DNA of 64,000 bases from Chromohalobacter canadensis (GCF_029544075.1 NZ_JAJQJH010000015.1:1-64000), one strand, 5' to 3'; shown: positions 17,975 through 26,875, numbered from the stretch's first letter. Numbers and translations: made by a program. Notes: generated by a model not told the origin, from the letters alone.

Positions 17975-19720
17975 TCAGTGCGAGTGCCGCGGTACCTCTG
18001 CACCACGACAGCCGACCAAGAAGTCGAAGTCGCAGCCTTGATCTGCCTGGAGCACGTGCTCGATGTAAAGCTGGCGGTATCCGCCGGTACTGGCGATGCG
18101 CGTCGACTCGGCGGTGGGGTCCGCCTCAGCCAGGCGTGCAGCAAGCTCGGCATCGTCGACCTCCAGATGCAACGTGCCGGCATAGGCATCGAGGGCAATC
18201 AAATCGCCATTGCGAACCGCGGCCAGCGGCCCGCCCGCCGCGGCTTCCGGCGCCACGTGCAGTACCACGGTGCCATACGCCGTGCCGCTCATGCGCGCAT
18301 CGGAGATCCGCACCATGTCGGTGACACCCTGCTCGAGCAGCTTGGACGGCAGTCCCATATTGCCGACCTCGGCCATGCCATGATAACCGCGCGGCCCGCA
18401 GTTCTTCATCACCAGAATGTCGTCGGCGGTGACATCGAGATCGGGATCGTTGATGCGCGCCTTATAGTCATCGAAATTCTCGAAGACCACGGCACGGCCG
18501 CGGTGCGTCATCAATTCCGGCGTCGCCGCGGAAGGCTTGAGGACAGCGCCATTGGGCGCAAGATTGCCACGCATCACGCACATCCCGCCGTCCTCACGAA
18601 GCGGCGTATCGAGAGGACGAATCACGGCGTCGTTGTAAAGTGGCGCGTCCTGGACGTTCTCCCATAACGTCTTGCCGTTGATGGTCAAGGCATCCTTGTG
18701 CGGCAACCGGTCGGCCTCGCCAAGGCGCCGCAACACGGCTGGCAAGCCGCCGGCATAGTAGAACTCTTCCATCAGATAGCGGCCCGAGGGCTGCAGGTCG
18801 ACGATGGTCGGCGTGCCACGCCCGATACGCGTCCAGTCATCCAGTGTCAGGTCGACACCGATGCGCCCGGCAATGGCTTGCAAGTGAATGACCGCATTGG
18901 TCGAACCACCGATGGCCGCGTTAGTGCGAATAGCGTTCTCGAAGGCCTGCTTGGTCAGCACCTTGGAGAGTTTGAGATCCTCATGGACCATCTCGACGAT
19001 ACGGTTGCCGGAGAGGTGGGCCAGCACGTAGCGGCGCGAATCGACCGCTGGAATGGCCGCGTTGTGGGGCAACGAGGTGCCCAGCGATTCGGCCATGCAG
19101 GCCATGGTCGAGGCGGTACCCATGGTGTTGCAGGTACCAGCGGAGCGCGACATGCCCGCCTCGGCGGCCATGAAATCGTGCAGCGATATCTTGCCAGCTT
19201 TCACTTCCTCGGAGAGTTTCCACACCACGGTGCCCGAGCCGATGTCCTTGCCCTCATGCTTGCCGTTGAGCATCGGGCCGCCAGTGACCACGAGGGTGGG
19301 AATATCGCAGCTTGCCGCGCCCATCAGTAGCGCCGGCGTGGTCTTGTCGCAGCCGACCAGCAGAATCACGGCATCGAGCGGGTTGCCACGAATCGCCTCC
19401 TCGACATCCATGCTCGCCAGATTGCGGGTGAACATCGCGGTGGGCCGCAGGTTGGATTCACCGTTGGAGAACACCGGAAACTCGACCGGATAACCGCCGG
19501 CTTCGAGCACCCCTTTCTTGACATGTTCGGCGAGCTTGCGGAAATGCGCGTTGCAGGGCGTGAGCTCTGACCAGGTGTTGCAGATGCCGATGATCGGCTT
19601 GCCCTGGAATTCATGGTCGGGAATGCCCTGGTTCTTCATCCAGCTGCGATACATGAAGCCGTTCTTATCGGCAGTACCAAACCACTCGGCACTGCGCAGT
19701 CGGCGAGGGGACTGACTCAT
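17975..19720 (-). CDS. IlvD/Edd family dehydratase, probable L-arabinonate dehydratase
   Basis: A 581-residue Fe-S dehydratase of the rhizobial/Azospirillum L-arabinonate dehydratase type. Features are LRSAEWFGTADKNGFMYRSW at the start, [44 protein letters not shown], and the C-terminal tail FDFLVGCRGAEVPRHSH, which I associate with this subgroup. It should convert L-arabinonate to L-2-keto-3-deoxyarabonate. It shares its divergent control region with the FAH-type gene at 20090, the next enzyme of the pathway. Alternative substrates such as D-fuconate or galactonate cannot be excluded from sequence. Confidence 0.82.
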   Translation of the reverse strand: MSQSPRRLRSAEWFGTADKNGFMYRSWMKNQGIPDHEFQGKPIIGICNTWSELTPCNAHFRKLAEHVKKGVLEAGGYPVEFPVFSNGESNLRPTAMFTRNLASMDVEEAIRGNPLDAVILLVGCDKTTPALLMGAASCDIPTLVVTGGPMLNGKHEGKDIGSGTVVWKLSEEVKAGKISLHDFMAAEAGMSRSAGTCNTMGTASTMACMAESLGTSLPHNAAIPAVDSRRYVLAHLSGNRIVEMVHEDLKLSKVLTKQAFENAIRTNAAIGGSTNAVIHLQAIAGRIGVDLTLDDWTRIGRGTPTIVDLQPSGRYLMEEFYYAGGLPAVLRRLGEADRLPHKDALTINGKTLWENVQDAPLYNDAVIRPLDTPLREDGGMCVMRGNLAPNGAVLKPSAATPELMTHRGRAVVFENFDDYKARINDPDLDVTADDILVMKNCGPRGYHGMAEVGNMGLPSKLLEQGVTDMVRISDARMSGTAYGTVVLHVAPEAAAGGPLAAVRNGDLIALDAYAGTLHLEVDDAELAARLAEADPTAESTRIASTGGYRQLYIEHVLQADQGCDFDFLVGCRGAEVPRHSH

Positions 19721-20023
19721 CGGGGGCTCCTTCTCATGGCGTTCGCATTAGCGTTGCCAACACCATAAACGCCCCCTTCAATAACCGAATAATGTCAAAA
19801 AAGACCTGCTTTGATATAAAAAAAAATATCAAAAATTTTATCGGGCTTTTTTCACCCCCTTCAAAAACCGACATCGAGATCTAGGTACAGTGCCGAAACG
19901 AGGCTTCAAGATGCTGATTAAAATGCGTTTTCCACCAATGGACAGCAAGAGGAAAGCGTCGATCGCCCCCTATACCAGCAGCCCGACCGCCTGGGGTAGA
20001 TTGCAGCGGGTATACCAAAGTCT

Positions 20024-20034
20024 ATGTTGAACAT
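20024..20034. promoter_or_regulatory. Pentonate-cluster palindrome, site 3
   Basis: ATGTTGAACAT, the G-centred version of the motif, ends 55 bases before the FAH start codon. It is spaced exactly 20 bp (two helical turns) centre to centre from site 4, which suggests cooperative binding of two regulator dimers on one face of the helix. Confidence 0.6.
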
Positions 20035-20043
20035 GTAAGCACT

Positions 20044-20054
20044 ATGTTCAACAT
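20044..20054. promoter_or_regulatory. Pentonate-cluster palindrome, site 4
   Basis: ATGTTCAACAT, identical to the core of site 2 at 17848-17858, ends 35 bases before the FAH start codon. At this position bound protein would block initiation of the FAH gene. Confidence 0.6.
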
Positions 20055-20089
20055 TTACCGCCTGATGCGACGAATCCAAGGGCGCGCCC

Positions 20090-21259
20090 ATGAATGAATT
20101 TCACCCGTTTCTTCCCCAAGATGCCGGCAATAACAACTTGATCGGCCGCATATGGGACCCCGATGCGCAAGGTCCCCGCCTGGTCACCGTGCGTGACGGC
20201 ATGCTGCACGATATCAGTGCGCTGGCCCCCACGTTCAGTGCCCTGCTGGAATTCGACGATCTACCAACACGCATCGCCCAAGCGCCGGATGCCCCGCTTC
20301 TCGCGGTCAGCGATTGCCTTGAGGCCTCGCTCGATGCCGAGGGCGACCCCGCTACCTGGCATCTTCTGGCCCCCTGCGATCTGCAGGCAATCAAAGCTTG
20401 CGGGGTGACGTTCGCGTCATCGATGCTGGAGCGGGTGATCGAGGAGCAGGCGCGCGGCGATAGCCAGAAGGCCGCGACATTGCGCGAGACCGTCACCTCG
20501 TTGATCGGCGACGACCTCTCCCGGTTGACGCCGGGCTCCGCCGAGGCTGAGGCCCTCAAGGCCAAGCTGGTTGAGCTCGACGTCTGGTCGCAATACCTGG
20601 AAGTCGGCATCGGCCCCGACGCCGAAGTGTTCACCAAATCACAGCCCATGTCGGCGGTGGGCTTAGGGCACCGGGTTGGCATTCACCCGGCCTCGAAGTG
20701 GAACAATCCCGAGCCTGAAGTCGTGCTGGCGGTGGACTCGCGCGGCCAGGTACGTGGCGCCACGCTCGGCAACGACGTCAACCTGCGCGATGTCGAGGGG
20801 CGGAGTGCCCTGTTGCTGGGCAAGGCCAAGGACAACAACGCCTCTTGCGCCATCGGCCCCTTCGTACGCCTTTTCGATGACGACTTCGATATCGACAGTG
20901 TCCGCGCTCTAGAGGTGACTCTGGATGTCCGTGGCGAAGATGGCTTTCACCTAGACGCGGTGAGCTCGATGAACCAGATCAGTCGCGACCCGCTCGACCT
21001 CGTCGGCCAAACACTGGGGACACATCACCAGTATCCAGACGGCTTCATGCTGTTCTTGGGGACATTATTCGCCCCAACCCAAGATCGTGATACCCAAGGC
21101 AGCGGTTTCACTCACCACCTCGAAGACGTGGTGACCATCGCCACCCCCACACTAGGGGCGCTGGTCAATCGCGTCGACACCAGCGACCGCATTCGGCCCT
21201 GGCAGTTCGGTAGCGGCGCTCTGCTGAATTATCTCGTACGACAGCGTCCCGGCGCTTGA
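20090..21259 (+). CDS. Fumarylacetoacetase-fold 2-keto-3-deoxypentonate dehydratase (XylX-like)
   Basis: A 389-residue protein of the FAH superfamily, whose members use an active-site Mg2+ or Mn2+. The C-terminal FAH domain (about 160-385) contains KSQPMSAVG, HPASKWNNPEPEVVLAV and GNDVNLRDVEGRSALLLGKAKD, with the E-P-E metal region visible. In Weimberg pathways, proteins of this type dehydrate 2-keto-3-deoxy-D-xylonate or L-2-keto-3-deoxyarabonate to 2-oxoglutarate semialdehyde. Placement between pentonate dehydratases and an aldehyde dehydrogenase supports that role, although L-KDA dehydratases in other bacteria are usually of the DHDPS fold. It is under the tandem palindromes. Confidence 0.8.
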   Translation: MNEFHPFLPQDAGNNNLIGRIWDPDAQGPRLVTVRDGMLHDISALAPTFSALLEFDDLPTRIAQAPDAPLLAVSDCLEASLDAEGDPATWHLLAPCDLQAIKACGVTFASSMLERVIEEQARGDSQKAATLRETVTSLIGDDLSRLTPGSAEAEALKAKLVELDVWSQYLEVGIGPDAEVFTKSQPMSAVGLGHRVGIHPASKWNNPEPEVVLAVDSRGQVRGATLGNDVNLRDVEGRSALLLGKAKDNNASCAIGPFVRLFDDDFDIDSVRALEVTLDVRGEDGFHLDAVSSMNQISRDPLDLVGQTLGTHHQYPDGFMLFLGTLFAPTQDRDTQGSGFTHHLEDVVTIATPTLGALVNRVDTSDRIRPWQFGSGALLNYLVRQRPGA

Positions 21260-21466
21260 CGGTCGGCTTTTCAACACCAACATGGCCTGCCACTGAAGCT
21301 TTGCGCCTGGCCATGACATTCACTCAAAACAGTACTCTCGATGACATGGGAGGCGCACGCGACGCCACGGGGGTATGCCGCAACATCGGTGCGGCTTAAC
21401 GCCCCTTGACTCTAGCACTCAGCGTCGCCATGTCTCATATATGCCCATCAATGCCAGGAGGCAAGC

Positions 21467-23044
21467 ATGATATTGGAAGGCAAACAGATCATCGGACAAG
21501 ACATCGCAGCCGGCCCCGGCACTAGTTTCCAGGCGGTCGATCCCGCTAATGGTGAGACTCTGCCGCCCGAGTTTCCCAGCGCCGATAGCAAGCAGGTCGA
21601 GCGCGCCTGTCAGCTCGCCTGGGACGCCTTCGATGCGTATCGAGAAACCTCACTGGAGGAACGGGCCAAGTTTCTGGAAACCATCGCCGAGGAAATCGAA
21701 CACTTGGGCGGTGGCCTGATCGAACGTGCCATGAGCGAAAGTGGCCTCCCGGTCGCACGCCTCGAAGGCGAGCGTGGACGTACCTGCAACCAACTGCGTC
21801 TCTTCGCCAATGTGGTGCGTGCCGGTGAATGGCTCGACGTACGCGTCGATCCGGCACTGCCCGAGCGCACTCCGATGCCGCGCCCCGACTTGCGCCAGCG
21901 TCACATCCCGCTGGGACCGGTCGCGGTCTTCGGCGCCAGCAACTTCCCGCTAGCCTTCTCCGTGGCCGGCGGTGACACTGCGTCCGCATTGGCATCGGGC
22001 TGCCCGGTGATCGTCAAGGCACACTCGGCGCACCCCGGCACCTCTGAGCTGGTGGCACGTGCCATCCAAACCGCCGCCAAGAAGTGCAACATGCCTGAAG
22101 GCGTGTTCTCCATGCTCTTCGATGCCGGTTACGAAGTAGGTACCTCGCTGGTCAAGCATCCCAACATCAAGGCAGTCGGTTTCACCGGCTCCCGCAAGGG
22201 TGGCCTGGCGCTGCAACAAGCCGCGCAATCGCGCCCCGAGCCAATCCCGGTCTATGCCGAGATGAGCAGCATCAACCCCGTATTCTTGATGCCCAAAGCG
22301 CTTGAGGCACGCGGCACCGACCTCGCCCAAGCCTTCGTCGGATCTCTTTCCATGGGGGCGGGCCAGTTCTGCACTAACCCTGGCCTGGTCATCGGTCTCA
22401 AGAGCCCGGCACTGGATAACTTCATCGAGGAAGCAGGCAAGGCGCTCAAGGAAACGCCGGCGAATACCATGCTGACGCCTGGGATTCATTCAGCCTACGA
22501 GCAAAGCGTCGCCAAGCTGGCGGGCAACGCCAAGGTGAACGAAGTCGGTCGCGGTCTGACCGGCGAAGGCGAGAACCAGTGCCAGGCTGGCCTCTTCACC
22601 ACGCAAGGCGCCGATGTGCTGGCCGATGAATCGCTGCAGGAAGAAGTCTTTGGTGCCACTTCTCTGGTCGTGATCTGCAGCGACATGGACGAGATGAAGC
22701 GTGTGGCCGAAGCGCTGGAAGGCCAGTTGACCGCCACCTTGCAGATGGACGAGGGCGACACCGACACCGTCGCAAGTCTGCTGCCCACACTGGAACGCAA
22801 GGCGGGACGCATCATGGCCAATGGCTGGCCGACCGGTGTAGAGGTTTGCCATGCCATGGTTCATGGCGGTCCCTTCCCGGCCACGACCGATTCACGCACC
22901 ACCTCCGTGGGCAGTGCCGCGATCTACCGCTTCCTGCGTCCGGTGTGCTATCAGAACCTTTCTGATGCGCTGCTTCCCGAGGCACTCAAGGAAGCGAACA
23001 GCTTCGGCCTGAAGCGGCTCGTCGATGGCAAGCGCGAGGGGTAA
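21467..23044 (+). CDS. 2-oxoglutarate-semialdehyde dehydrogenase (aldehyde dehydrogenase family)
   Basis: A 525-residue NAD(P)-dependent aldehyde dehydrogenase that oxidises 2-oxoglutarate semialdehyde to 2-oxoglutarate, delivering pentose carbon to the TCA cycle. It is of the long KGSADH subtype rather than a general aldehyde dehydrogenase. Visible elements are GPVAVFGASNFPLAFSVAGG, VGFTGSRKGG for cofactor binding, the general base Glu in AEMSSINPVF, and the nucleophile in GAGQFCTNPG. AGGAGG lies 5-10 bases before the ATG. The 207-bp gap to the FAH gene shows no clear promoter, so co-transcription is likely. A strong terminator follows. Confidence 0.88.
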   Translation: MILEGKQIIGQDIAAGPGTSFQAVDPANGETLPPEFPSADSKQVERACQLAWDAFDAYRETSLEERAKFLETIAEEIEHLGGGLIERAMSESGLPVARLEGERGRTCNQLRLFANVVRAGEWLDVRVDPALPERTPMPRPDLRQRHIPLGPVAVFGASNFPLAFSVAGGDTASALASGCPVIVKAHSAHPGTSELVARAIQTAAKKCNMPEGVFSMLFDAGYEVGTSLVKHPNIKAVGFTGSRKGGLALQQAAQSRPEPIPVYAEMSSINPVFLMPKALEARGTDLAQAFVGSLSMGAGQFCTNPGLVIGLKSPALDNFIEEAGKALKETPANTMLTPGIHSAYEQSVAKLAGNAKVNEVGRGLTGEGENQCQAGLFTTQGADVLADESLQEEVFGATSLVVICSDMDEMKRVAEALEGQLTATLQMDEGDTDTVASLLPTLERKAGRIMANGWPTGVEVCHAMVHGGPFPATTDSRTTSVGSAAIYRFLRPVCYQNLSDALLPEALKEANSFGLKRLVDGKREG

Positions 23045-23095
23045 ACTTCCTCTCCTGATACGTCTGAGTCCTCCGGGACATGGGCCATCAAACGC

Positions 23096-23133
23096 AAACG
23101 CCCCATGGCAGCAGATTGCCATGGGGCGTTTTT
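23096..23133 (+). terminator. Rho-independent terminator of the pentonate operon
   Basis: Perfect 15-nt arms (AAACGCCCCATGGCA and its complement) with a 6-nt loop, followed by further T residues (TTTAAT). One of the clearest terminators in the window. The A-run on the 5' side makes it usable by the converging deaD transcript as well. Confidence 0.88.
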
Positions 23134-23138
23134 AATGA

Positions 23139-23160
23139 CCGCTCGTCAGGTGACGAGCGG
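23139..23160. repeat. Perfect inverted repeat next to the deaD 3' end
   Basis: CCGCTCGTCA-GG-TGACGAGCGG, a 10-bp perfect stem with a 2-nt centre, lies between the deaD stop and the operon terminator. It may be the deaD terminator or a 3' stabilising structure; no U-run adjoins it. Confidence 0.45.
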
Positions 23161-23185
23161 CACACATGAGCCGTTAGCGGCTAGA

Positions 23186-24895
23186 TCACGCCTGCGAACG
23201 ATTCTTCTGGGGAGCGTCGCCGTCTTCACGTTGACGCCGCGGGGCACGCTCCGTCGAGCCGTGATCCTCGGCAATCTCCAGCGGACGGCCAGCGACACGC
23301 GCCTGACCGATGCGCGACAGCACGGCGGTCGGCAGCGTACTCGGCAATTCGACCACGGAGAAGGCGTTGCGGATGTCGATACGGCCGATCTTGCCACCGT
23401 CGATGCCGCCTTCGTTGGCCAAGGCACCCACCAATTGGCCGGGCTTGACACCATCCTTGTGGCCCACCGATACGCGGTAACGCGTCATGCCTGCGCTCGG
23501 CCCACGGTCACGGCGGTTGGGTTTTTCGTCGCGACCACCACCCTGACGGGCGGGGCGACGTTCACCCGGCTTCGGCAAACGACCGATGGGAGCCTCGCCA
23601 GAACGCGCCATGCTGGCCATTGCACACGCCAGGTCCACGGGATCATAACCGTCGTCGGCCAAGCCTTCGATCAGCTCACGCTGATAGTCGGTGCCTTGCT
23701 CAAGCGTCTTCAGCACACGCTCACGGAACAGCTTGTCGCGATGAGCACGAATGACAGACTCATCGGGCAACTCGACTTCCTGCATCGGTTGGCCAGTTAC
23801 ACGTTCCATGTCACGTACACGGCGCTGCTCGCGGCCACCGGCGAAGGTGATCGCCACGCCCTTGCGTCCAGCGCGCCCCGTCCGCCCGATGCGGTGGGTA
23901 TACGCTTCGCCATCTTGCGGCAGGTCGTAGTTGAAAACGTGGGTGATACGCGGCACGTCGAGACCGCGCGCGGCGACATCGGTGGCAATGAGGACATCGA
24001 CCTTGCCACGCTTGAGACGATCGACGGTCCGCTCGCGCAGGCTTTGATCCAGGTCACCGGACAATGCCGCCGCGTTCACGCCGCGCGCCAACAATTGCTC
24101 GACCAGCGTGGTGCAAGCAGCACGTGTACGCACGAATGCGATGGCGGCATCCACCGGTTCAACCTCGAGCAAGCGCGAGAGCGCCTCCAGCTTGGCGCCA
24201 CCTTCGATACGAACCAAGCGCTGCTCGATGCCTTCGGCCGTCTTGGTCTTGGTCTCGATCATGATCCTGAGCGGATCGACCAGGTAATGATTGACGATAC
24301 GCGAGATTTCAGCGGGCAAGGTCGCGGAGAAGAATACGCGCTGCGCCTCTTTCGGCGTATCGGACACCACACGCTTGACGTCATCGATGAAGCCCATGCG
24401 CAGCATTTCGTCGGCTTCATCGAGCACCAACGCATTGAGGCCGTCGAGTTTGAGGCTGCCACGGTTGAGGTGGTCGATCACGCGTCCCGGCGTGCCCACG
24501 ATGACCTGGGCGCCACGGCGCAATCCGCTGAGCTGTTCGCGATACTCTTGGCCACCACATAGGCTGAGAACCTCAAGCCCCTTGAGATCACGGCCATACT
24601 GGACGAAAGAAGCGGCAACCTGCTGGGCCAGCTCACGTGTCGGCGCAAGCACCAGCACTTGCGGCTCGCGACGCTTGAGGTCAAGACGCGACAACAGCGG
24701 CAAGGCGAAGGCAGCGGTCTTGCCCGTACCGGTCTGGGCCTGGCCCAGCACATCGCGCCCTTCAAGCAGCGCGGGAATGGTTTTAGACTGAATCAGTGAG
24801 GGCGTCTCATATCCCAATGATTCGAGCGTAGAAAGAAGAACAGACGGCAGCGAAAGCTCGGCGAAAGTCGGCGAGGCAGCGGGAGTCGTGGTCAT
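23186..24895 (-). CDS. deaD: DEAD-box ATP-dependent RNA helicase
   Basis: A 569-residue helicase that unwinds structured RNA, assisting ribosome assembly and mRNA decay, particularly in the cold. Motifs run in order: Q motif (F11 ... LIQ36), AQTGTGKT at 53-60, PTRELAQQ, VGTPGRVIDH, LDEADEML, SATLP, ATDVAARGLDVP and HRIGRTGRAGR. An Arg/Gly-rich linker follows, then a DbpA-type RNA-binding domain (about 475-545) and a basic Arg-rich tail, as in CsdA/DeaD, though it is somewhat shorter than the E. coli protein (629). It follows a structured upstream region at 24911-25040 that may be its 5' leader. Confidence 0.92.
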   Translation of the reverse strand: MTTTPAASPTFAELSLPSVLLSTLESLGYETPSLIQSKTIPALLEGRDVLGQAQTGTGKTAAFALPLLSRLDLKRREPQVLVLAPTRELAQQVAASFVQYGRDLKGLEVLSLCGGQEYREQLSGLRRGAQVIVGTPGRVIDHLNRGSLKLDGLNALVLDEADEMLRMGFIDDVKRVVSDTPKEAQRVFFSATLPAEISRIVNHYLVDPLRIMIETKTKTAEGIEQRLVRIEGGAKLEALSRLLEVEPVDAAIAFVRTRAACTTLVEQLLARGVNAAALSGDLDQSLRERTVDRLKRGKVDVLIATDVAARGLDVPRITHVFNYDLPQDGEAYTHRIGRTGRAGRKGVAITFAGGREQRRVRDMERVTGQPMQEVELPDESVIRAHRDKLFRERVLKTLEQGTDYQRELIEGLADDGYDPVDLACAMASMARSGEAPIGRLPKPGERRPARQGGGRDEKPNRRDRGPSAGMTRYRVSVGHKDGVKPGQLVGALANEGGIDGGKIGRIDIRNAFSVVELPSTLPTAVLSRIGQARVAGRPLEIAEDHGSTERAPRRQREDGDAPQKNRSQA

Positions 24896-25290
24896 GTCAC
24901 ACCTTGGATAGCCGGAGCGAACCGGCGGAAAAATTCAAGGCGCCTTCATTGCCCATCGGCCGCTCGGCCTGGGGCATCGAAACAAAAGGCGCCGGTCGCA
25001 GCACCTGCGTCCTGCCGCATACGCGGCAGCTGTGGCGACCTTACGCGTCGTGGCGCGCCATCGATGCGGCAAGCGCTCTCACGGCCGGCTCGAAGCGAGC
25101 GGGCAATGCGCCTTGCGCAGAAACGTCCTTTAGGCTCTATCCACGCTGGGTGGAAGGCACATCGCACAGGGACGAATACAGGATGGAGGGGTCAACACAT
25201 GCGAGGAAGTGGCATACTACCATTGACCAATGGCTTTGCCCAAACTTATTCGTTCATCAAGCCTGATTAGCTTATCGAGGAAGTCTTCCC
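24896..25290. other. Gene-free region with structured potential deaD leader and yaiI promoter
   Basis: This 395-bp gap holds no convincing gene. On the deaD side there is a hairpin GCCGG-N6-CCGGC (24911-24926) immediately upstream of the ribosome site, and a two-tier structure: GGTCGC (24994-24999) pairs with GCGACC (25035-25040) around a perfect CTGCCGC-ATAC-GCGGCAG stem (25012-25029). On the other side TTGACC (25223-25228) and TTATTC (25246-25251), 17 bp apart, are a possible promoter for the YaiI-like gene. The plus-strand frame across 24904-25266 is considered non-coding. Confidence 0.45.
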
Positions 25291-25749
25291 ATGCCGACGT
25301 TGTGGATCGACGCCGACGCGTGTCCGCGTCATGCCCGCGAAGTCATCGTGCGTGCCGCCGAGCGCACCCAAACTCCAACACGCTTCGTCGCCAACCACCG
25401 TTTGCCCTTGCCGCCCTCGGCCTGGGTCAGCGCGCTGGCCGTCCCTGGCGGCTTCGATGCCGCCGACGACGCGATCGTCGACCGAGTGTCACCGGGCGAC
25501 CTGGTCGTCACCGCCGACTTGCCTCTGGCGGAGGCCGCGTTGGCGCGCGAGGCCGAGGTCATCACCAATCGTGGCGAAGCGCTAACCCGCGACAGCATTC
25601 GTGCCCAGGTACAGATGCGTGACTTCATGGAAACCCTGCGCGCCAGCGGCGAGCATACCGGTGGCCCCAAACCCTATGGCGACGTCGAACGGCGCACCTT
25701 CGCCAATGCGCTCGATCGCTGGCTGACACGTGCCCAGCAACGACGCTGA
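25291..25749 (+). CDS. YaiI/YqxD family protein (UPF0178)
   Basis: A 152-residue cytoplasmic protein of the YaiI/YqxD family, distantly related to PIN-like nuclease folds, with no assigned biological role. Typical features are the N-terminal LWIDADACPRHAREVI with two close Asp residues, then GDLVVTADLPLAEAALA, and the HTGGPKPYGDVERRTFANALDRW C-terminal region. GAGGAAG precedes the ATG. It stands alone; the converging gene ends 9 bases past its stop. Confidence 0.9.
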   Translation: MPTLWIDADACPRHAREVIVRAAERTQTPTRFVANHRLPLPPSAWVSALAVPGGFDAADDAIVDRVSPGDLVVTADLPLAEAALAREAEVITNRGEALTRDSIRAQVQMRDFMETLRASGEHTGGPKPYGDVERRTFANALDRWLTRAQQRR

Positions 25750-25758
25750 TACATCGAC

Positions 25759-26760
25759 TTAAGCGCCACGAATGCCCCGCCCCGGCAACCGCTCGCGGTC
25801 GTGGGGACGTTCCAGCGCCAGTGCCGGCCCCTTAGGAACGATGCGCGTCGGGTTGATGGTGTCATGGCTATAATAGTAATGACGCTTGATGTGATCGAAA
25901 TCCACCGTCTCGGCAATGCCTGGCCATTGGTAGATCTCGCGCAGGTAATGCGACAGATTGGGATAGTCTTCGATACGCTGGAGATTGCACTTGAAGTGTC
26001 CGTGATAGACGGCGTCGAAGCGAATCAAAGTGGTAAACAGCCGGATGTCCGCCTCGGTTAGCCACTCGCCAGCAAGATAACGCTGCGTGGCGAGCCGTGA
26101 CTCTAGCCGCTCGAGTGCGTCGAACAATGCCGTGACGTGTTTCTCGTAGACCGCCTGCTGCGTGGCGAAGCCGGCCTTGTAAACACCATTGTTGATGTGA
26201 TCGTAGACATCGGCGTTGACAGCATCGATGGTCTCGCGAAGATCCGTCGGGTAAAGATCCAGCCGGTTGCCGGTCAAGTCATCGAATGCTCCGCCCAGCA
26301 TGCGCACCAAGTCGGCGGACTCGTTATTGACGATACGTCCTTCACGCTTGTCCCAGAGCGCCGGCACCGTCACGCGCCCGGTATAATGCGCCTCGGTCAT
26401 CGTATACAACTGGTGATGGTAATCGACCCCATTGAGCGGATCACCACTCGAGCCTTCATCGATGGCATAGGACCAACCCTGCTTCAGCATCAACGGACTG
26501 GTATGCGACACGCCGATCATGTCCTCCAGCCCCTTGAGCTTGCGCATGATCAGTGTGCGATGCGCCCACGGGCAGGCCAGCGACACATAAAGATGAAAAC
26601 GCCCCGGCTCGGCGACCAGCCCCGGTTGCCCTTGCGGTCCCGGCGCGCCGTCCGCCGTGACCCAGTCGCGCAACTGCGCCGACTCGCGCACGAACTCGCC
26701 GCCATGCTTCTTGGTGTCGTACCACTGGTCGTGCCAGCGGCCTTCGATCAACAGTCCCAT
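25759..26760 (-). CDS. Glutathionyl-hydroquinone reductase (Xi-class glutathione S-transferase)
   Basis: A 333-residue enzyme that removes glutathione from glutathionyl-hydroquinones, recycling reduced quinones. The catalytic cysteine is C63 in SLACPWAHRT, which is the diagnostic motif of the Xi class (YqjG/PcpF). The long loop before the helical domain, VNNESADLVRML and WLTEADIRLFTTLIRFD in the C-terminal domain are characteristic, as is the length of about 330 residues. It is the last gene before a LysR gene on the same strand, 115 bases apart and probably separately transcribed. Confidence 0.92.
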   Translation of the reverse strand: MGLLIEGRWHDQWYDTKKHGGEFVRESAQLRDWVTADGAPGPQGQPGLVAEPGRFHLYVSLACPWAHRTLIMRKLKGLEDMIGVSHTSPLMLKQGWSYAIDEGSSGDPLNGVDYHHQLYTMTEAHYTGRVTVPALWDKREGRIVNNESADLVRMLGGAFDDLTGNRLDLYPTDLRETIDAVNADVYDHINNGVYKAGFATQQAVYEKHVTALFDALERLESRLATQRYLAGEWLTEADIRLFTTLIRFDAVYHGHFKCNLQRIEDYPNLSHYLREIYQWPGIAETVDFDHIKRHYYYSHDTINPTRIVPKGPALALERPHDRERLPGRGIRGA

Positions 26761-26875
26761 ACCTTTACTCCTACACCGATCCTGACGCTTATTGAACGGA
26801 TGGCCGGTGCTTGGCCACCCTCGATGCCGCTCAGCATAGAATGATTGATTCGACGCTCAAGCGTATTAAAGCGGC

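Larger units (their letters stand above)
19721..20089. promoter_or_regulatory. Divergent control region of the pentonate cluster
   Basis: A 369-bp gene-free stretch between the arabinonate dehydratase and the FAH gene. It holds a strongly AT-rich block (about 19795-19850) with the inverted repeat TTTGATAT-A8-ATATCAAA at 19810-19833, and two tandem regulator-type palindromes at 20024-20034 and 20044-20054. No coding sequence is visible in it. The A-tract would be intrinsically curved and may assist promoter or regulator function. Confidence 0.55.

Noticed and set aside
24904-25266. A 120-codon plus-strand frame upstream of the YaiI-like gene
   Set aside because: It has no ribosome site, no recognisable sequence and an unusual composition, and it overlaps the hairpins of the probable deaD leader.
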